From positions 106,139-170,138 of the forward strand of contig JADFCY010000001.1 in assembly GCA_018263335.1 (NCBI GenBank): 64,000 nucleotides of DNA, given 5' to 3'. Shown here in pieces: positions 29,718 through 38,582 of this stretch (positions are counted from its first letter, which is position 1; each line of letters starts with the position of its first letter). Source of the DNA: Methanolinea sp. (GTDB lineage: Archaea > Halobacteriota > Methanomicrobia > Methanomicrobiales > Methanospirillaceae). The translations under genes and the position numbers were made by a program. The notes beneath the pieces were generated by a model. It was given only the letters and a program-made list of their open reading frames with translations, made no database searches and was not told the origin of the DNA.

Positions 29718-30320
29718 ATGCCAGTCCGGTGGATACCAGGTGGGGGGTTTCTCGGCAACTCCTACCTCGTGGGAGGGGTGCTCGTGGACGCAGGAGTCCT
29801 CCCCACTGCAATTGAGCGGTACAGGGAGCAGGTCAGGGAGATCGTGCTCACCCACTGCCACTTTGACCACATCGCGTATGTGCGCGAGATTGCAAGGATA
29901 TGCGACGCTCCGGTATACATTCACCGGCTCGATGCTCCCGGCCTCTCAAGCGATGCCATATCCCTCTCGATGCACTTTGGGTCCAGCGCTCCCCGGCATC
30001 CCCCCGGCCGACTCCTCGAAGAGGGAGACAGGGTCGGGGACCTCCTGGTCCTGCACACGCCCGGGCACACCCCCGGGAGCATCTGTCTCCTCCACGAAGA
30101 GGAGCAGGCCCTCCTTTCAGGGGATACTGTCTTTTGCGATGGAGGATTCGGACGGTTCGATTTCCCTGGCGGGAGCAGGGACGACCTGGCGAGGTCACTT
30201 GGCCGCCTCTCATCGCTTGAGATCGAGGGGCTCTATCCCGGTCACGGATCGCCAGTGGAACATGGGGGGAGCCGGCATATCCTCGCCGCGAAAAAACTCC
30301 TGGACATCACGTATGCATAG
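29718..30320 (+). CDS. Metallo-beta-lactamase-fold hydrolase, glyoxalase II-like
   Basis: 200 residues, one MBL domain with complete metal ligands: THCHFDH, HTPGHTPGS, LLSGDTVF and LYPGHGSP. This size and the PGHGSP ending fit the glyoxalase II/persulfide-dioxygenase-like group, but substrate is not given by sequence. The stop overlaps the DUF123 start by eight bases. Confidence 0.87.
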   Translation: MPVRWIPGGGFLGNSYLVGGVLVDAGVLPTAIERYREQVREIVLTHCHFDHIAYVREIARICDAPVYIHRLDAPGLSSDAISLSMHFGSSAPRHPPGRLLEEGDRVGDLLVLHTPGHTPGSICLLHEEEQALLSGDTVFCDGGFGRFDFPGGSRDDLARSLGRLSSLEIEGLYPGHGSPVEHGGSRHILAAKKLLDITYA

Positions 30321-30747
30321 GGGCATCTACTGCCTTGTCTTTCGAAACGCCGCCTGCAGCGTGAGAGTTGGGGCGCTCGGATGTATCGAGTTCCAGGGGG
30401 GATTCCATGTCTATATCGGCTCCGCGCTTGGTCCCGGAGGGCTTGCGAGGGTCTCACGGCATATCCGGTGCAAAAAAGAGGGTATCGGAAGACCCCGGTG
30501 GCATGTTGATTACCTTCTTGCTTCCGACACCTTCACCCTCGAGAGCGTATACTGCATCCCGACAGGGGACCGCCTCGAGTGCAGGCTTGCATCACTGATG
30601 CCGGGGAGGCCGGTGCATGGGTTCGGCTGCAGCGACTGCGGCTGCCCTTCCCACCTCTTCTCCTTTTTGCGCCATCCGCGAGTGCATATCGACAGGGCCG
30701 CATCAATACTTGGCCTTTCTGCTCATAGCAAAACTATCAAAACGTAA
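30313..30747 (+). CDS. DUF123 (GIY-YIG-like) protein
   Basis: 144 residues from ATG 30313. Family features: GIYCLVF at the N-terminus, FHVYIGSALGPGGLARVSRHI and a Cys-rich GCSDCGCPSHLF. In archaea DUF123 stands alone or is fused to endonuclease III, which hints at a DNA repair or DNA binding role; GIY-YIG catalytic residues are partly present. Translationally coupled to the MBL gene. Confidence 0.85.
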   Translation: MHRGIYCLVFRNAACSVRVGALGCIEFQGGFHVYIGSALGPGGLARVSRHIRCKKEGIGRPRWHVDYLLASDTFTLESVYCIPTGDRLECRLASLMPGRPVHGFGCSDCGCPSHLFSFLRHPRVHIDRAASILGLSAHSKTIKT

Positions 30748-30765
30748 GAGGTGAACTGTTAGTCC

Positions 30766-31317
30766 ATGAGCGTGCTGGGTATTTCGGGGAGCATGCGCAA
30801 GGATGGCAACACCTCCCTGCTGGTCAAGGCCGTGCTGGAGCGCTGCGAGCGTGCGGGCATCAAGACAGAGTTCATCTCCCTTGCCGGCAAGGAGATCAAG
30901 CCATGCCTCGGCTGCGAAAAGTGCAAGGAGAAGGACTGGTGCGTCGTCAAGAACGACGACTGGGGGGAGATCATGGAGAAGGTCCTCGACTGCGAAGTCC
31001 TTGTAATCGGGTCCCCCACCTACTACTTTGACGTCTGCGGACACCTGAAGAACTTCATTGACCGCAGTTACTCGCTCTACCACAGGAGGAAACTTGCAGG
31101 GAGGAAAGCGGTCGCGGTGGCTGTATGCGCCAACAAGGGTGGCGCAAGGACCATCGAGACCCTCGAGGGCTTCCTCAACTCCCACGAGTTCTCTTACCTC
31201 GGGTGGGTGCGCGGTAAGGGCTACCTTGAAGGAGACGTTGCAAAAGACGCACGAGGCCTGAAGAGGGCGCAGGAGATTGGCGACAAGATTGTGCAGCTTC
31301 TGAGCCCCCACGATTAA
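30766..31317 (+). CDS. Iron-sulfur flavoprotein (NADPH-dependent FMN reductase family)
   Basis: 183 residues. Flavodoxin-like FMN phosphate loop GSMRKDGNTSLL, and the compact cysteine motif C47-C50-C53-C59 (CLGCEKCKEKDWC) that binds a 4Fe-4S cluster in methanogen Isf proteins. The SPTYYF flavin loop is also typical. It shuttles electrons in the cytoplasm, perhaps in oxidative-stress defence. Eighteen bases after DUF123, likely same transcript. Confidence 0.9.
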   Translation: MSVLGISGSMRKDGNTSLLVKAVLERCERAGIKTEFISLAGKEIKPCLGCEKCKEKDWCVVKNDDWGEIMEKVLDCEVLVIGSPTYYFDVCGHLKNFIDRSYSLYHRRKLAGRKAVAVAVCANKGGARTIETLEGFLNSHEFSYLGWVRGKGYLEGDVAKDARGLKRAQEIGDKIVQLLSPHD

Positions 31318-31465
31318 CCTTCTTTCCATTTTCGGGGGCATAACCAAAGCCGAAGAGGAGGGCGGCAACGAGCATGTACCCTGCCTTGCGGGCGAAGGGA
31401 GGTCACATGCGGATCGCTTGCGGGATTTGAGGCCTTCCGCGCAGAAGTTGAGGGGGGACGCCCAA

Positions 31466-32599
31466 TCAGGACTCGCCGGGAGTGGTATAGAGCGTGGTCC
31501 TCTGCCGGAGCGTCCGACCGATATCCTCGGCCATGCGGCGCATCTCGGCGGGGTCCAGGTAGTCGGTGTCCGTCGCACCGGCACCTTTTGATATGCTCTC
31601 CTCGAACATCGTTCCGCCGAGGTCGTCTCCTCCTGCGATAAGGCACATCTGCGCCATTTTAAGCCCGAGCTTCACCCATGAGACCTGGATATGCGGGATA
31701 TTGTCCAGGAAAAGGCGGGAGACGGCGGTCATCAGCAGGTCTTCTCTTCCCGTCGCCCCGGCACGGGCCTGCCCCCTTCGAAAGAGCGGTGTCTCGCGGT
31801 GGATGAAACTGAGCGGGACGAACTCGGTGAACCCTCCGGTCTCGTCCTGGATCTCCCTGATGATCTCAAGGTGCCGTGCCCGGTCCTCCACGGTCTCGCA
31901 GTGGCCGTACATGATGGTCGCCGTTGATGGGATACCGAGAGAATGGGCCTCCCTGATAATTCGCACCCATTCCGCGGTCGATACCTTGCCTGGACAGATA
32001 ACCGCCCGTACCCCGTCAACGAGGATCTCTGCCGCAGTCCCGCAGAGGGATCCAAGGCCCGCCTCCTTCATCATCCCGAGCATTTCGACCGTGGTGATGC
32101 CGCTCTTTCTCGCCCCGTAGGCAACCTCCATCGGGTTGCTCGCATGGATGTGCACGCCCGGTGCGCCTTGCCGTATGCAGGTGAGGATCTCCAGGTACGA
32201 CCCTGCATCAAAGTCGGGATGGAGGCCTGATACCGTGCAGATCTCGGTCACACCCCTCGCGCGTGCGAGCGCCGCCTTCTCTCTGACCACCTGGGCAGGG
32301 AAGTGGTACGCATCCTCGTCGCCGGGTTTTCGGGAGAACCCGCAGAACCCGCAGGAATTGATACAGAGATTCGTGACATTGATGTTCTGGTTGCGCACGT
32401 ACGTGACCTCATCTCCGACGAGGCGCTCCCTCTGTTCGTCCGCTGCGCCCGCCACCCGCCAGACATCTCTCCCCTTCACCTTGAACAGTGCTGCCGCCTC
32501 CTCCCGGGTGAGCCTGTGGCCCTCCCGTACATCGCCAAGCAACACCTCCAGGGTTCTTCCCCGGAACGGGGACGGTGCGACCGTGCTACCGATTGACAT
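31466..32599 (-). CDS. cofH: FO synthase subunit CofH (first copy)
   Basis: 377 residues. Radical SAM cluster ligands C79, C83 and C86 in CINSCGFC, and the CofH pattern PGVHIHASNPMEV and GSLCGTAAEILVDGVRAVICPGK. CofH links tyrosine-derived hydroxybenzyl to aminoribitylaminouracil, the first step to the F420 deazaflavin. A second CofH-like gene lies at 36543-37649; the partner cofG is not in this window. The TATAAAA at 32631 sits at promoter distance on both strands. Confidence 0.9.
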   Translation of the reverse strand: MSIGSTVAPSPFRGRTLEVLLGDVREGHRLTREEAAALFKVKGRDVWRVAGAADEQRERLVGDEVTYVRNQNINVTNLCINSCGFCGFSRKPGDEDAYHFPAQVVREKAALARARGVTEICTVSGLHPDFDAGSYLEILTCIRQGAPGVHIHASNPMEVAYGARKSGITTVEMLGMMKEAGLGSLCGTAAEILVDGVRAVICPGKVSTAEWVRIIREAHSLGIPSTATIMYGHCETVEDRARHLEIIREIQDETGGFTEFVPLSFIHRETPLFRRGQARAGATGREDLLMTAVSRLFLDNIPHIQVSWVKLGLKMAQMCLIAGGDDLGGTMFEESISKGAGATDTDYLDPAEMRRMAEDIGRTLRQRTTLYTTPGES

Positions 32600-32630
32600 G
32601 GATCCTCTGACAGAGTGGTGCGGTCATGCC

Positions 32631-32637
32631 TATAAAA
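32631..32637. promoter_or_regulatory. TATA element between cofH and the DUF1805 gene
   Basis: TATAAAA lies about 33 bases from the cofH ATG (minus strand) and about 50 bases from the DUF1805 ATG (plus strand). It may serve both genes. Confidence 0.45.
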
Positions 32638-32684
32638 CCCCACTCCATGGCATTCATCACCAATGCGTGACAGATCCCTTTTGC

Positions 32685-32987
32685 ATGCAGGAAGAACAGG
32701 TCTTGCTCAGGAACTCGGTGGGGCGAGGATTCGTGATCCCGCTCGGGCCGGTGAGCCTTGTCGGGGTCATCGCTGCGGGAGGACTTCTGGGATGTGGTGC
32801 GATCGATGTCGCAGCCCTTGAGAAGTTCGGTTATCCGGCTGCTCGTGTCAGGCCTTCACGCGGTTCATCTGTGTCAAACATTGCGGAACTGCTGGAGGGC
32901 GTGGTGAAGGAAGCAAACGAAGGGGCAAAAAGACGGGGTGTCGCGGTGGGGATGACGGGAAAGGATGCACTTGACCTCCTCTCCTGA
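32685..32987 (+). CDS. DUF1805 (YunC-like) protein
   Basis: 100 residues from ATG 32685. Sequence GRGFVIPLGPVSLVGVIAAGGLLGCGAIDVAALEKFG (shortened: GFVIPLGPVSLV then LLGCGAIDVAAL) is characteristic of DUF1805. Function unknown. It ends one base from the DUF134 stop (convergent). Confidence 0.83.
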   Translation: MQEEQVLLRNSVGRGFVIPLGPVSLVGVIAAGGLLGCGAIDVAALEKFGYPAARVRPSRGSSVSNIAELLEGVVKEANEGAKRRGVAVGMTGKDALDLLS

Positions 32988-33380
32988 TCATCCTTCTTCT
33001 CTCTCATCCTGGAATTCGTCTCCCTCCACGCCATTTCCCCTCCTCCTGCACCACCCTTTCCCATTCCCGACGCAGACGTCCAGGGTTATCTTCTTGCCGT
33101 AGATCAATGCCTCCGCGCATTTTCTCCTTGTATCCTGCAGGTCTCTCCAGAGGGTTCGCCGCGAGATTCCCATCACCACCGCTGCCTCTTCCTGGGAGAG
33201 CCCCTCGATGTCGATCAGGCGCAGGATCTCGAGTTCGTCCTGGCGCAGGATAACCTCGTCGACCGGGACCCCCAGGATGCTGCATGGTTCAAAGCACCTT
33301 CCTGCAGTCCTCTTTCCGAATTTTCTCCCGATTCTCGGCCTCCCCCTGTGGGGGTTCCTGCTGCAGTCATCCGGGCACAT
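32988..33380 (-). CDS. DUF134 DNA-binding protein (sigma-70 region 4-like HTH)
   Basis: 130 residues from the ATG at 33380, with GGAAGGT 6-7 bases upstream; a TTG six codons before is the alternative. N-terminal Cys/basic segment, then a clear HTH, DELEILRLIDIEGLSQEEAAVVMG followed by SRRTLWRDL (split for length: GLSQEEAAVVMGISRRTLW). This is the region-4-type HTH seen in DUF134. It overlaps the MinD-type gene by 14 bases and is likely the operon's own regulator. Confidence 0.85.
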   Translation of the reverse strand: MCPDDCSRNPHRGRPRIGRKFGKRTAGRCFEPCSILGVPVDEVILRQDELEILRLIDIEGLSQEEAAVVMGISRRTLWRDLQDTRRKCAEALIYGKKITLDVCVGNGKGWCRRRGNGVEGDEFQDEREEG

Positions 33381-34245
33381 ACAAAAGACCTTCCGCAAGT
33401 CGTTTCCCTATATTTGCCAATTCTCTCGATGCCGGGCTGTCTCTCCGGGTCACGAGGACACCGTCCCTGACCGCATGTATCACCGCAGGGTCGAATGGAA
33501 TCCGGCCAATCACGGGGATGCCTTTCTCTTCGCAGAACAATTCGATCTCCCGCGTATACCCGGGATGGAGATCCGCCCGGTTGATCACCACCCAGTGGGA
33601 GAGCGAGAAGCCCGATGAGACCGTCACAAGCCTGCGAAGGTCGTGCAATGCGGCGACTCCAGGCTCTGTCACCATGACTGCCGCAGAGATCCCACTCAAA
33701 GTGGAGATGACCGGGCATCCTATCCCGGGAGGCCCGTCGATGAGCAGGAGATCCCGCCCCTCCGACTCTTTCAGGGCTGCCTTCTTCACTTCGTGGACGA
33801 GGAGCCCTGAGTTGCCGGAACCGGGGCAAAGCTCCGCATAGACGAGAGGGCCCCTCTCCGTCTCGGCGATCAGGATCTCTCCATCCTGGTGTTCGAGCAG
33901 GAAGATGGCCCTCTCGGGGCACACATCCCTGCACACGGCACATCCTTCGCACCGGATCGGGTCTGTCCTGTATGTCCCTCCCCCGTCTTGGGATATCGCA
34001 TGGAATCGGCATGCCGCCTTGCAGAGGCCGCATGACACGCATGCCTCTTCCCGTATCCTGGCCTTCTTCATCCCATAGAACGGGACCCTTTTCTTCTCCC
34101 TTGGCGAAAGGAGGAGGGCAAGGTTTGCGGCCTCCACGTCGCAGTCCGCAAAGGCCAGTCTCCCCGGCAGGATATCGGCCAGTGCAGCAGTCACCACGGT
34201 CTTGCCGGTGCCTCCCTTGCCTGAGAGTACTGCCACCTGCAGCAT
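33367..34245 (-). CDS. MinD/Mrp-family ATPase with inserted ferredoxin domain (second copy)
   Basis: 292 residues. Deviant Walker A SGKGGTGKTVV at the N-terminus, ferredoxin-type insert with two CxxCxxCxxxC clusters at about 60-115 (CVSCGLCKAAC, CEGCAVCRDVC), and switch II DGPPGIGCP. Cytoplasmic iron-sulfur MinD ATPase, one of a tandem pair. Stop overlaps DUF134; start overlaps the first copy by one base. Confidence 0.9.
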   Translation of the reverse strand: MLQVAVLSGKGGTGKTVVTAALADILPGRLAFADCDVEAANLALLLSPREKKRVPFYGMKKARIREEACVSCGLCKAACRFHAISQDGGGTYRTDPIRCEGCAVCRDVCPERAIFLLEHQDGEILIAETERGPLVYAELCPGSGNSGLLVHEVKKAALKESEGRDLLLIDGPPGIGCPVISTLSGISAAVMVTEPGVAALHDLRRLVTVSSGFSLSHWVVINRADLHPGYTREIELFCEEKGIPVIGRIPFDPAVIHAVRDGVLVTRRDSPASRELANIGKRLAEGLLYVPG

Positions 34246-35093
34246 TACCTCACTCCGGGAAGCGCAGAGGCCCTGGTAAAGAGTTTCAAAAACTGGTCTT
34301 TCATGCCCGGCATCCTGTCTGTCACCAGTTGTCCGCTGTTTGCGGCTTCCGCGATACCGCGGTCGAATGGGATGGTCATGAGTATCGGGAGGTTCCGTGC
34401 CCGACAGAGATTTCGAATGCTCCCTTCATCCCCCATGCTCCGGTTGATCACCACTCCCGAAGGCACCCCGAGCACCTCCGCCACGCCTGCAGCGAGGATG
34501 AGATCATGGAGCCCGAACGGCGTGGGTTCGGTCACGAATATACAGGCATCCGCGCCCTCAAGGGTCTCTACGACAGGACATGCGGTTCCCGGAGGTGCAT
34601 CGCAGATGACGAGGTCATGACCCGATGCATACGCGAGCGCCTCCCGGATCACATGGGGGCTCATTACCTCGCGCTCATGCAGGACTCCCGTGATGAGGAC
34701 CAGCCCGCTGCGGGGCGTTGAGAACGCCACGTGGCCGATGGATCTCTTCTCCATCGTGATGGCGCCTTCCGGGCAGACCAGTTCGCAGCCCCCGCATCCA
34801 TGGCACATCGCCGGGAAGAACAACACCCGGTCTTTGAGGACCACGATCGCCCCAAACTGGCAGGAATCTCCGCAGTTCCCGCAATGAGTGCACCGGGAAT
34901 TGTCAAATGCGGGTACATCGGTCAATACGGGGAGGGTTTTCTCCTCCGATGGAAAGAAAAGGTGCGCGTTCGGCTCCTCCACGTCGCAGTCCACCAGCAC
35001 CACCTCCCTTTCAGAGGCGAGGACTGCTGCCAGGTTTGACGCAACGAGGGTCTTTCCCGTCCCCCCTTTGCCGCTGGCCACCACCAGTCTCAT
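34245..35093 (-). CDS. MinD/Mrp-family ATPase with inserted ferredoxin domain (first copy)
   Basis: 282 residues of the same design: Walker A SGKGGTGKTLV, a two-cluster ferredoxin insert (CTHCGNCGDSC, CHGCGGCELVC), and DAPPGTACP. Paralogue of the next gene, clearly diverged. Pairs of these ATPases next to a NifX-like gene form the Orange-protein-type locus of anaerobic bacteria. Seven bases after the NifX-like gene. Confidence 0.9.
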   Translation of the reverse strand: MRLVVASGKGGTGKTLVASNLAAVLASEREVVLVDCDVEEPNAHLFFPSEEKTLPVLTDVPAFDNSRCTHCGNCGDSCQFGAIVVLKDRVLFFPAMCHGCGGCELVCPEGAITMEKRSIGHVAFSTPRSGLVLITGVLHEREVMSPHVIREALAYASGHDLVICDAPPGTACPVVETLEGADACIFVTEPTPFGLHDLILAAGVAEVLGVPSGVVINRSMGDEGSIRNLCRARNLPILMTIPFDRGIAEAANSGQLVTDRMPGMKDQFLKLFTRASALPGVR

Positions 35094-35100
35094 GGTATCC

Positions 35101-35436
35101 TTATGCGAACTTTTTGAGCTGTCCCGAGGTGAACTTCTGGTAGGCGTCTCCGGCAGTTCCGTTCTCCCTGTACAAGTAAATCTCTATCCCTGCCGCCTGT
35201 ATGACTGCAAGGGCGTTTCCTCCGACGTTTCCGGTGATAAGCACGCGGGTCCCCCTGTCGATCAGTACCTGGGCAGCGCGTGGTCCTACCCCGCCCGCAG
35301 CGTCTGCGAACTCGTTTGCAACCGCACTCCACTCTCCCCCCTCGGTATCCCTGAAGAGGAAATAGGGTGATCGCCCAAACCGTTCTTCCGCCGGGTCCTT
35401 AGGCCTCGGACCTTTTGCGGTGACACATACCATCAT
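35101..35436 (-). CDS. NifX/NafY-type dinitrogenase cofactor-binding-family protein
   Basis: 111 residues, the single-domain NifX/Orange-protein family: FGRSPYFLF near the start, RAAQVLIDRGTRVLITGNVGGNA in the middle and an AYQKFTSGQLKK-like C-terminus. Members bind metal-sulfur clusters such as Mo-Fe or Cu-Mo species. First gene of a four-gene operon ending in DUF134. Either of two adjacent ATGs (35436 or 35433) may start it. Confidence 0.88.
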   Translation of the reverse strand: MMVCVTAKGPRPKDPAEERFGRSPYFLFRDTEGGEWSAVANEFADAAGGVGPRAAQVLIDRGTRVLITGNVGGNALAVIQAAGIEIYLYRENGTAGDAYQKFTSGQLKKFA

Positions 35437-35451
35437 GATGAGATATTTTTA

Positions 35452-35461
35452 CTCATATGAG
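35452..35461. promoter_or_regulatory. Palindrome CTCATATGAG in the NifX operon promoter
   Basis: A perfect 10-bp palindrome lies between a TATA-like CATATATATG (35462-35471, minus strand) and the start codon at 35433. The position would let a bound protein block transcription start. The operon's DUF134 product is a natural candidate; this is inference. Confidence 0.45.
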
Positions 35462-35622
35462 CATATATATGTGGGGATTGTGTCCCACGCTCACCTGTTC
35501 GGAACAAATGAGGTCCTCTGGCGCCGCATTCCTGGACCTGAATCAGCGTTTCCTCGCGTATCTTTCACACAGGTGTGACCATCCAACAATTAAAGAAACA
35601 CCGGGCATGAAATAGTACATCA

Positions 35623-36564
35623 ATGGGATACTCCCACCTCTTTGGGCCGGTCTTGTCCCGCCGACTGGGACGATCTCTTGGCGTCGACCTCGTTCCCTAC
35701 AAGGTGTGCACCTTCGACTGCGTGTATTGCGAAGTCGGGCATACCACTGCAAAGACCCTCCAACGGCAGGAGTTTTTCCCGCCGTCCGGGATCGAAGAGG
35801 AACTGAAGCGGTTCTTCTCCACCAATCCGGTCCTTGATTACGTCACCCTCTCCGGGTCAGGGGAACCAACGCTTTCGCTCTCTCTCGGGAGAGTGATAGG
35901 ATTCATCAAGACCCACTTCCCTGTGTATCCACTCGCAGTCCTTACCAACGCGAGCCTCCTCTGGGACCGACATGTTCAGGAGGAACTTCTTGCATCAGAC
36001 GTAGTCCTCCCCACCCTCTCCACCGTCGACGAAGAGATATTCCAGCGGATACACAGGCCCTCGCCCGGTATTTACCTTGGAAAGATCCTGGAGGGGCTCA
36101 GGGAGTTCCGCGCGGTCTATCGCGGGGAGATCTGGGTCGAGGTCTTCCTCATCCCGGGCGTGAACATGGACCGGGATCACCTTGCAGCCCTTGGAGACGA
36201 GATTGGGAGAATCCGGCCTGACAGGGTCCAGTTAAACACCCTGGACCGCCCCGGAACAGAGCCATGGGTCCGCCCGGCAACCCCGCAGGAGCTACAGGAC
36301 GCTGCCCGGATGCTCGGTCTTGCGAGCGCGGAATCCATCCATCCCGCCGCCTCTCATGGCCACAGGGGAGACGCGTCCCCTGACCCCGCCTCCGTGATCG
36401 TGGAGATGATCAGTCGCCGTCCCTGCACCATAGGCGACATCTCCCAGGCGACCGGGCTGCACCGCCAGGAGGTGGGAAAACTCCTGAGGACGCTCTCCGG
36501 GGACCCCCGTATGAAGACAAGGAGAGGGGAGCGTGGGATCTTCTACTCTTGGGCAGGGGACTGA
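35623..36564 (+). CDS. Radical SAM protein with C-terminal winged-helix-like domain (COG0731)
   Basis: 313 residues. Cluster ligands C29, C33 and C36 (CTFDCVYC), SAM contacts SGSGEPTL. From about residue 250 a short domain CTIGDISQATGLHRQEVGKLL looks like a winged helix. COG0731 includes proteins related to the TYW1/wyosine group, but the C-terminal domain here differs. Substrate unknown. The end overlaps the end of the second cofH by 22 bases. Confidence 0.82.
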   Translation: MGYSHLFGPVLSRRLGRSLGVDLVPYKVCTFDCVYCEVGHTTAKTLQRQEFFPPSGIEEELKRFFSTNPVLDYVTLSGSGEPTLSLSLGRVIGFIKTHFPVYPLAVLTNASLLWDRHVQEELLASDVVLPTLSTVDEEIFQRIHRPSPGIYLGKILEGLREFRAVYRGEIWVEVFLIPGVNMDRDHLAALGDEIGRIRPDRVQLNTLDRPGTEPWVRPATPQELQDAARMLGLASAESIHPAASHGHRGDASPDPASVIVEMISRRPCTIGDISQATGLHRQEVGKLLRTLSGDPRMKTRRGERGIFYSWAGD

Positions 36565-37649
36565 TCATCTGCGAGGGTATAGTCCGTCAGCCTGCGCCGG
36601 AGCACTCTCCCGATATCCTTAACCATGCGTTCCATCTCGCGAGGGTCAAGAAACTCCGCCCCAGACGCTCCTGCATCGCCTGATACGTCGTCCGAGAACA
36701 TGGTCCCCGCGAGGTCATTTGCTCCTGAGAGGAGGGCCATCTGGGCAAGTTTCACCCCCAGTTTTCCCCACGAGACCTGGATATTCCTGAAATTGTCAAG
36801 AAAGAGACGTGAGACCGCCGTGAGGAGGAGATCCTCCCTTCCGGTCGCACCCGCTGGAGCACGTCCCTCGAGAAAGAGGCGGGTATTCTGGTGAAGGTAC
36901 GAGAGGGGCACGAGTTCTGTAAACCCTCCCGTATCATCCTGGATTTCTCGGAGGATCGAGAGGTGGGCAACCCTGTCTGCAGGGGTCTCGCATGATCCGT
37001 ACATGATGGTGGCAGTGGTGGGAATGCCAAGGCCATGGGCCTCCCTGATGATCCTCACCCATTCCGCTGTTGGCACCTTTGCCGGGCAGATCACCGCTCT
37101 CACCCTGTCCACCAGGATTTCCGCGGCAGTACCCTGCAGAGAGCCAAGCCCCGCCCGCTTCATCGCCTCCATGACTTCCCGGGTAGTGAGGCCTGACCGG
37201 GCCGCAGCATGGCTCACCTCATCAGGAGAGAAGGCATGGACATGCACCCCAGGTGCATCCTCCTTCACCCATGAGAGGATCTCAAGGTAGCGCGCCGCGT
37301 CGAACTCGGGGTTCACTCCCGAGAGGAGGCATATCTCGCTGACATTGCGCCCGAGGGCGAGCCTCACCTTCTGCCTGACAGTGTCACGGTCATCGCAGAA
37401 TGCGCCCGGGTCCGTGGCCTTTCTGCCAAACGCACAGAAGCCGCAGAGGTTCTTGCAGATGTTGGAGAGGTGCAGGTTCTGGTTGCGGACGTAGGTGACC
37501 ACCGGCCCTGCCCTCTCCTCTCTCACCTGGTCTGCGGCACTGCACACCTCAAAGACTGCCCTGCCCCTGGTGGAGAGGAGAAATTGTGCTTCCTGTTGAG
37601 AGAGCCGGTGCCCGGCGACCGCATCGGAGAGAATGGAGCGAAGGTTCAT
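36543..37649 (-). CDS. CofH-like radical SAM enzyme (second copy)
   Basis: 368 residues. Cluster ligands C65, C69, C72 (CKNLCGFC). It shares the CofH core with the first copy (AAEILVDRVRAVICPAKVPTA, shortened: EILVDRVRAVICP) but differs in the CxFxRK loop and mid-region. It may be a second FO synthase half or a related menaquinone/futalosine-like or methanogen-specific enzyme; a CofG role is less likely because CofG normally has a different motif set. Which of the two is the true CofH cannot be settled by eye. Confidence 0.8.
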   Translation of the reverse strand: MNLRSILSDAVAGHRLSQQEAQFLLSTRGRAVFEVCSAADQVREERAGPVVTYVRNQNLHLSNICKNLCGFCAFGRKATDPGAFCDDRDTVRQKVRLALGRNVSEICLLSGVNPEFDAARYLEILSWVKEDAPGVHVHAFSPDEVSHAAARSGLTTREVMEAMKRAGLGSLQGTAAEILVDRVRAVICPAKVPTAEWVRIIREAHGLGIPTTATIMYGSCETPADRVAHLSILREIQDDTGGFTELVPLSYLHQNTRLFLEGRAPAGATGREDLLLTAVSRLFLDNFRNIQVSWGKLGVKLAQMALLSGANDLAGTMFSDDVSGDAGASGAEFLDPREMERMVKDIGRVLRRRLTDYTLADDQSPAQE

Positions 37650-37661
37650 CGTCCTGCCATA

Positions 37662-38531
37662 TCATTTCTGTTTCTTTCCTTTCAGGCGTACCTTGCCCTC
37701 CTTGCGCCCCCTCTCCTTTTTCCCTGCATAGTATTCCCAGGCCAGCATGAGGGCGATGAGGATGATTGCGACCGGCACGATGTTCAGGGGGAGGTACCCG
37801 AGGAAGGGGATGGAGAAGAGCGCCTTGCCGACGACCCATTCGTCTTTCACGGGCATGATAATCTCGCCAGGCACCGACGAGAGATATCCCCCCTGGTCAC
37901 TGACAAGGTTGTTGTCCCCTTTCGTGATATAGCCGGGATGTGGCGTGATAAGCGAGGTCTTTACAAGGTATCCGTTTTCGGGATTGGCATTTTCCGGCGT
38001 GACAATGGTCCCATCCTCCAGGACAAGGCTGTTGTTCTGGATCGTGGCCGGAACGTACCGGACCGGGGTCACCTGGCCGCGGTAGAGATTGTAATACTTG
38101 GGGATATTCTCCCCGGCATCGATGCGGTCCATGGCCCTGTGGATGATGGGGTGGACTCCTGTCGTCAGGAACGGGATGTAGACCGGGGGATTTGGGGCAT
38201 CGTTCGGCCGGTAGATGAGGACATCCCCGTAATCGTCATATTTTTGGTACCCCTGTTCCTTCCCGCTGGCCCAGCTCTGCAGGTCACCAAACCTGTCGGC
38301 GCTGACCACGAAGACCAGGTCCCCGACCTGCATGTGCGGGACCATGCTCTCTGACTCGATTGTCACGACCGCGGGCCACGTCCCTGAGACAAGAAAGAGG
38401 GCAAGCGCGATTCCACCCACGACCCCGGCGACCCACACAAGCTCCCTTGCGAGCGATACCCAGGGATTCTTGCTTGTCTTAAACCGTTCCCATAGCCCGG
38501 GCTTACTCTCTTCGGGCTTTGTGCGCGACAT
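37662..38531 (-). CDS. Signal peptidase I, archaeal S26B type
   Basis: 289 residues. N-terminal membrane helix at about 33-50, nucleophile S62 in ESESMVPHM, His (about 131) in HPIIHRA in place of the bacterial Lys, C-terminal helix at about 248-268, then a Lys-rich tail. The domain between is somewhat longer than in other archaeal SipW-type enzymes. It cleaves signal peptides outside the membrane. Twelve bases precede the second cofH. Confidence 0.9.
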   Translation of the reverse strand: MSRTKPEESKPGLWERFKTSKNPWVSLARELVWVAGVVGGIALALFLVSGTWPAVVTIESESMVPHMQVGDLVFVVSADRFGDLQSWASGKEQGYQKYDDYGDVLIYRPNDAPNPPVYIPFLTTGVHPIIHRAMDRIDAGENIPKYYNLYRGQVTPVRYVPATIQNNSLVLEDGTIVTPENANPENGYLVKTSLITPHPGYITKGDNNLVSDQGGYLSSVPGEIIMPVKDEWVVGKALFSIPFLGYLPLNIVPVAIILIALMLAWEYYAGKKERGRKEGKVRLKGKKQK

Positions 38532-38582
38532 TGTTGGACTTTAAATATTTCCTCCGGGGCCATATAAGGGATTGCACGGGTG

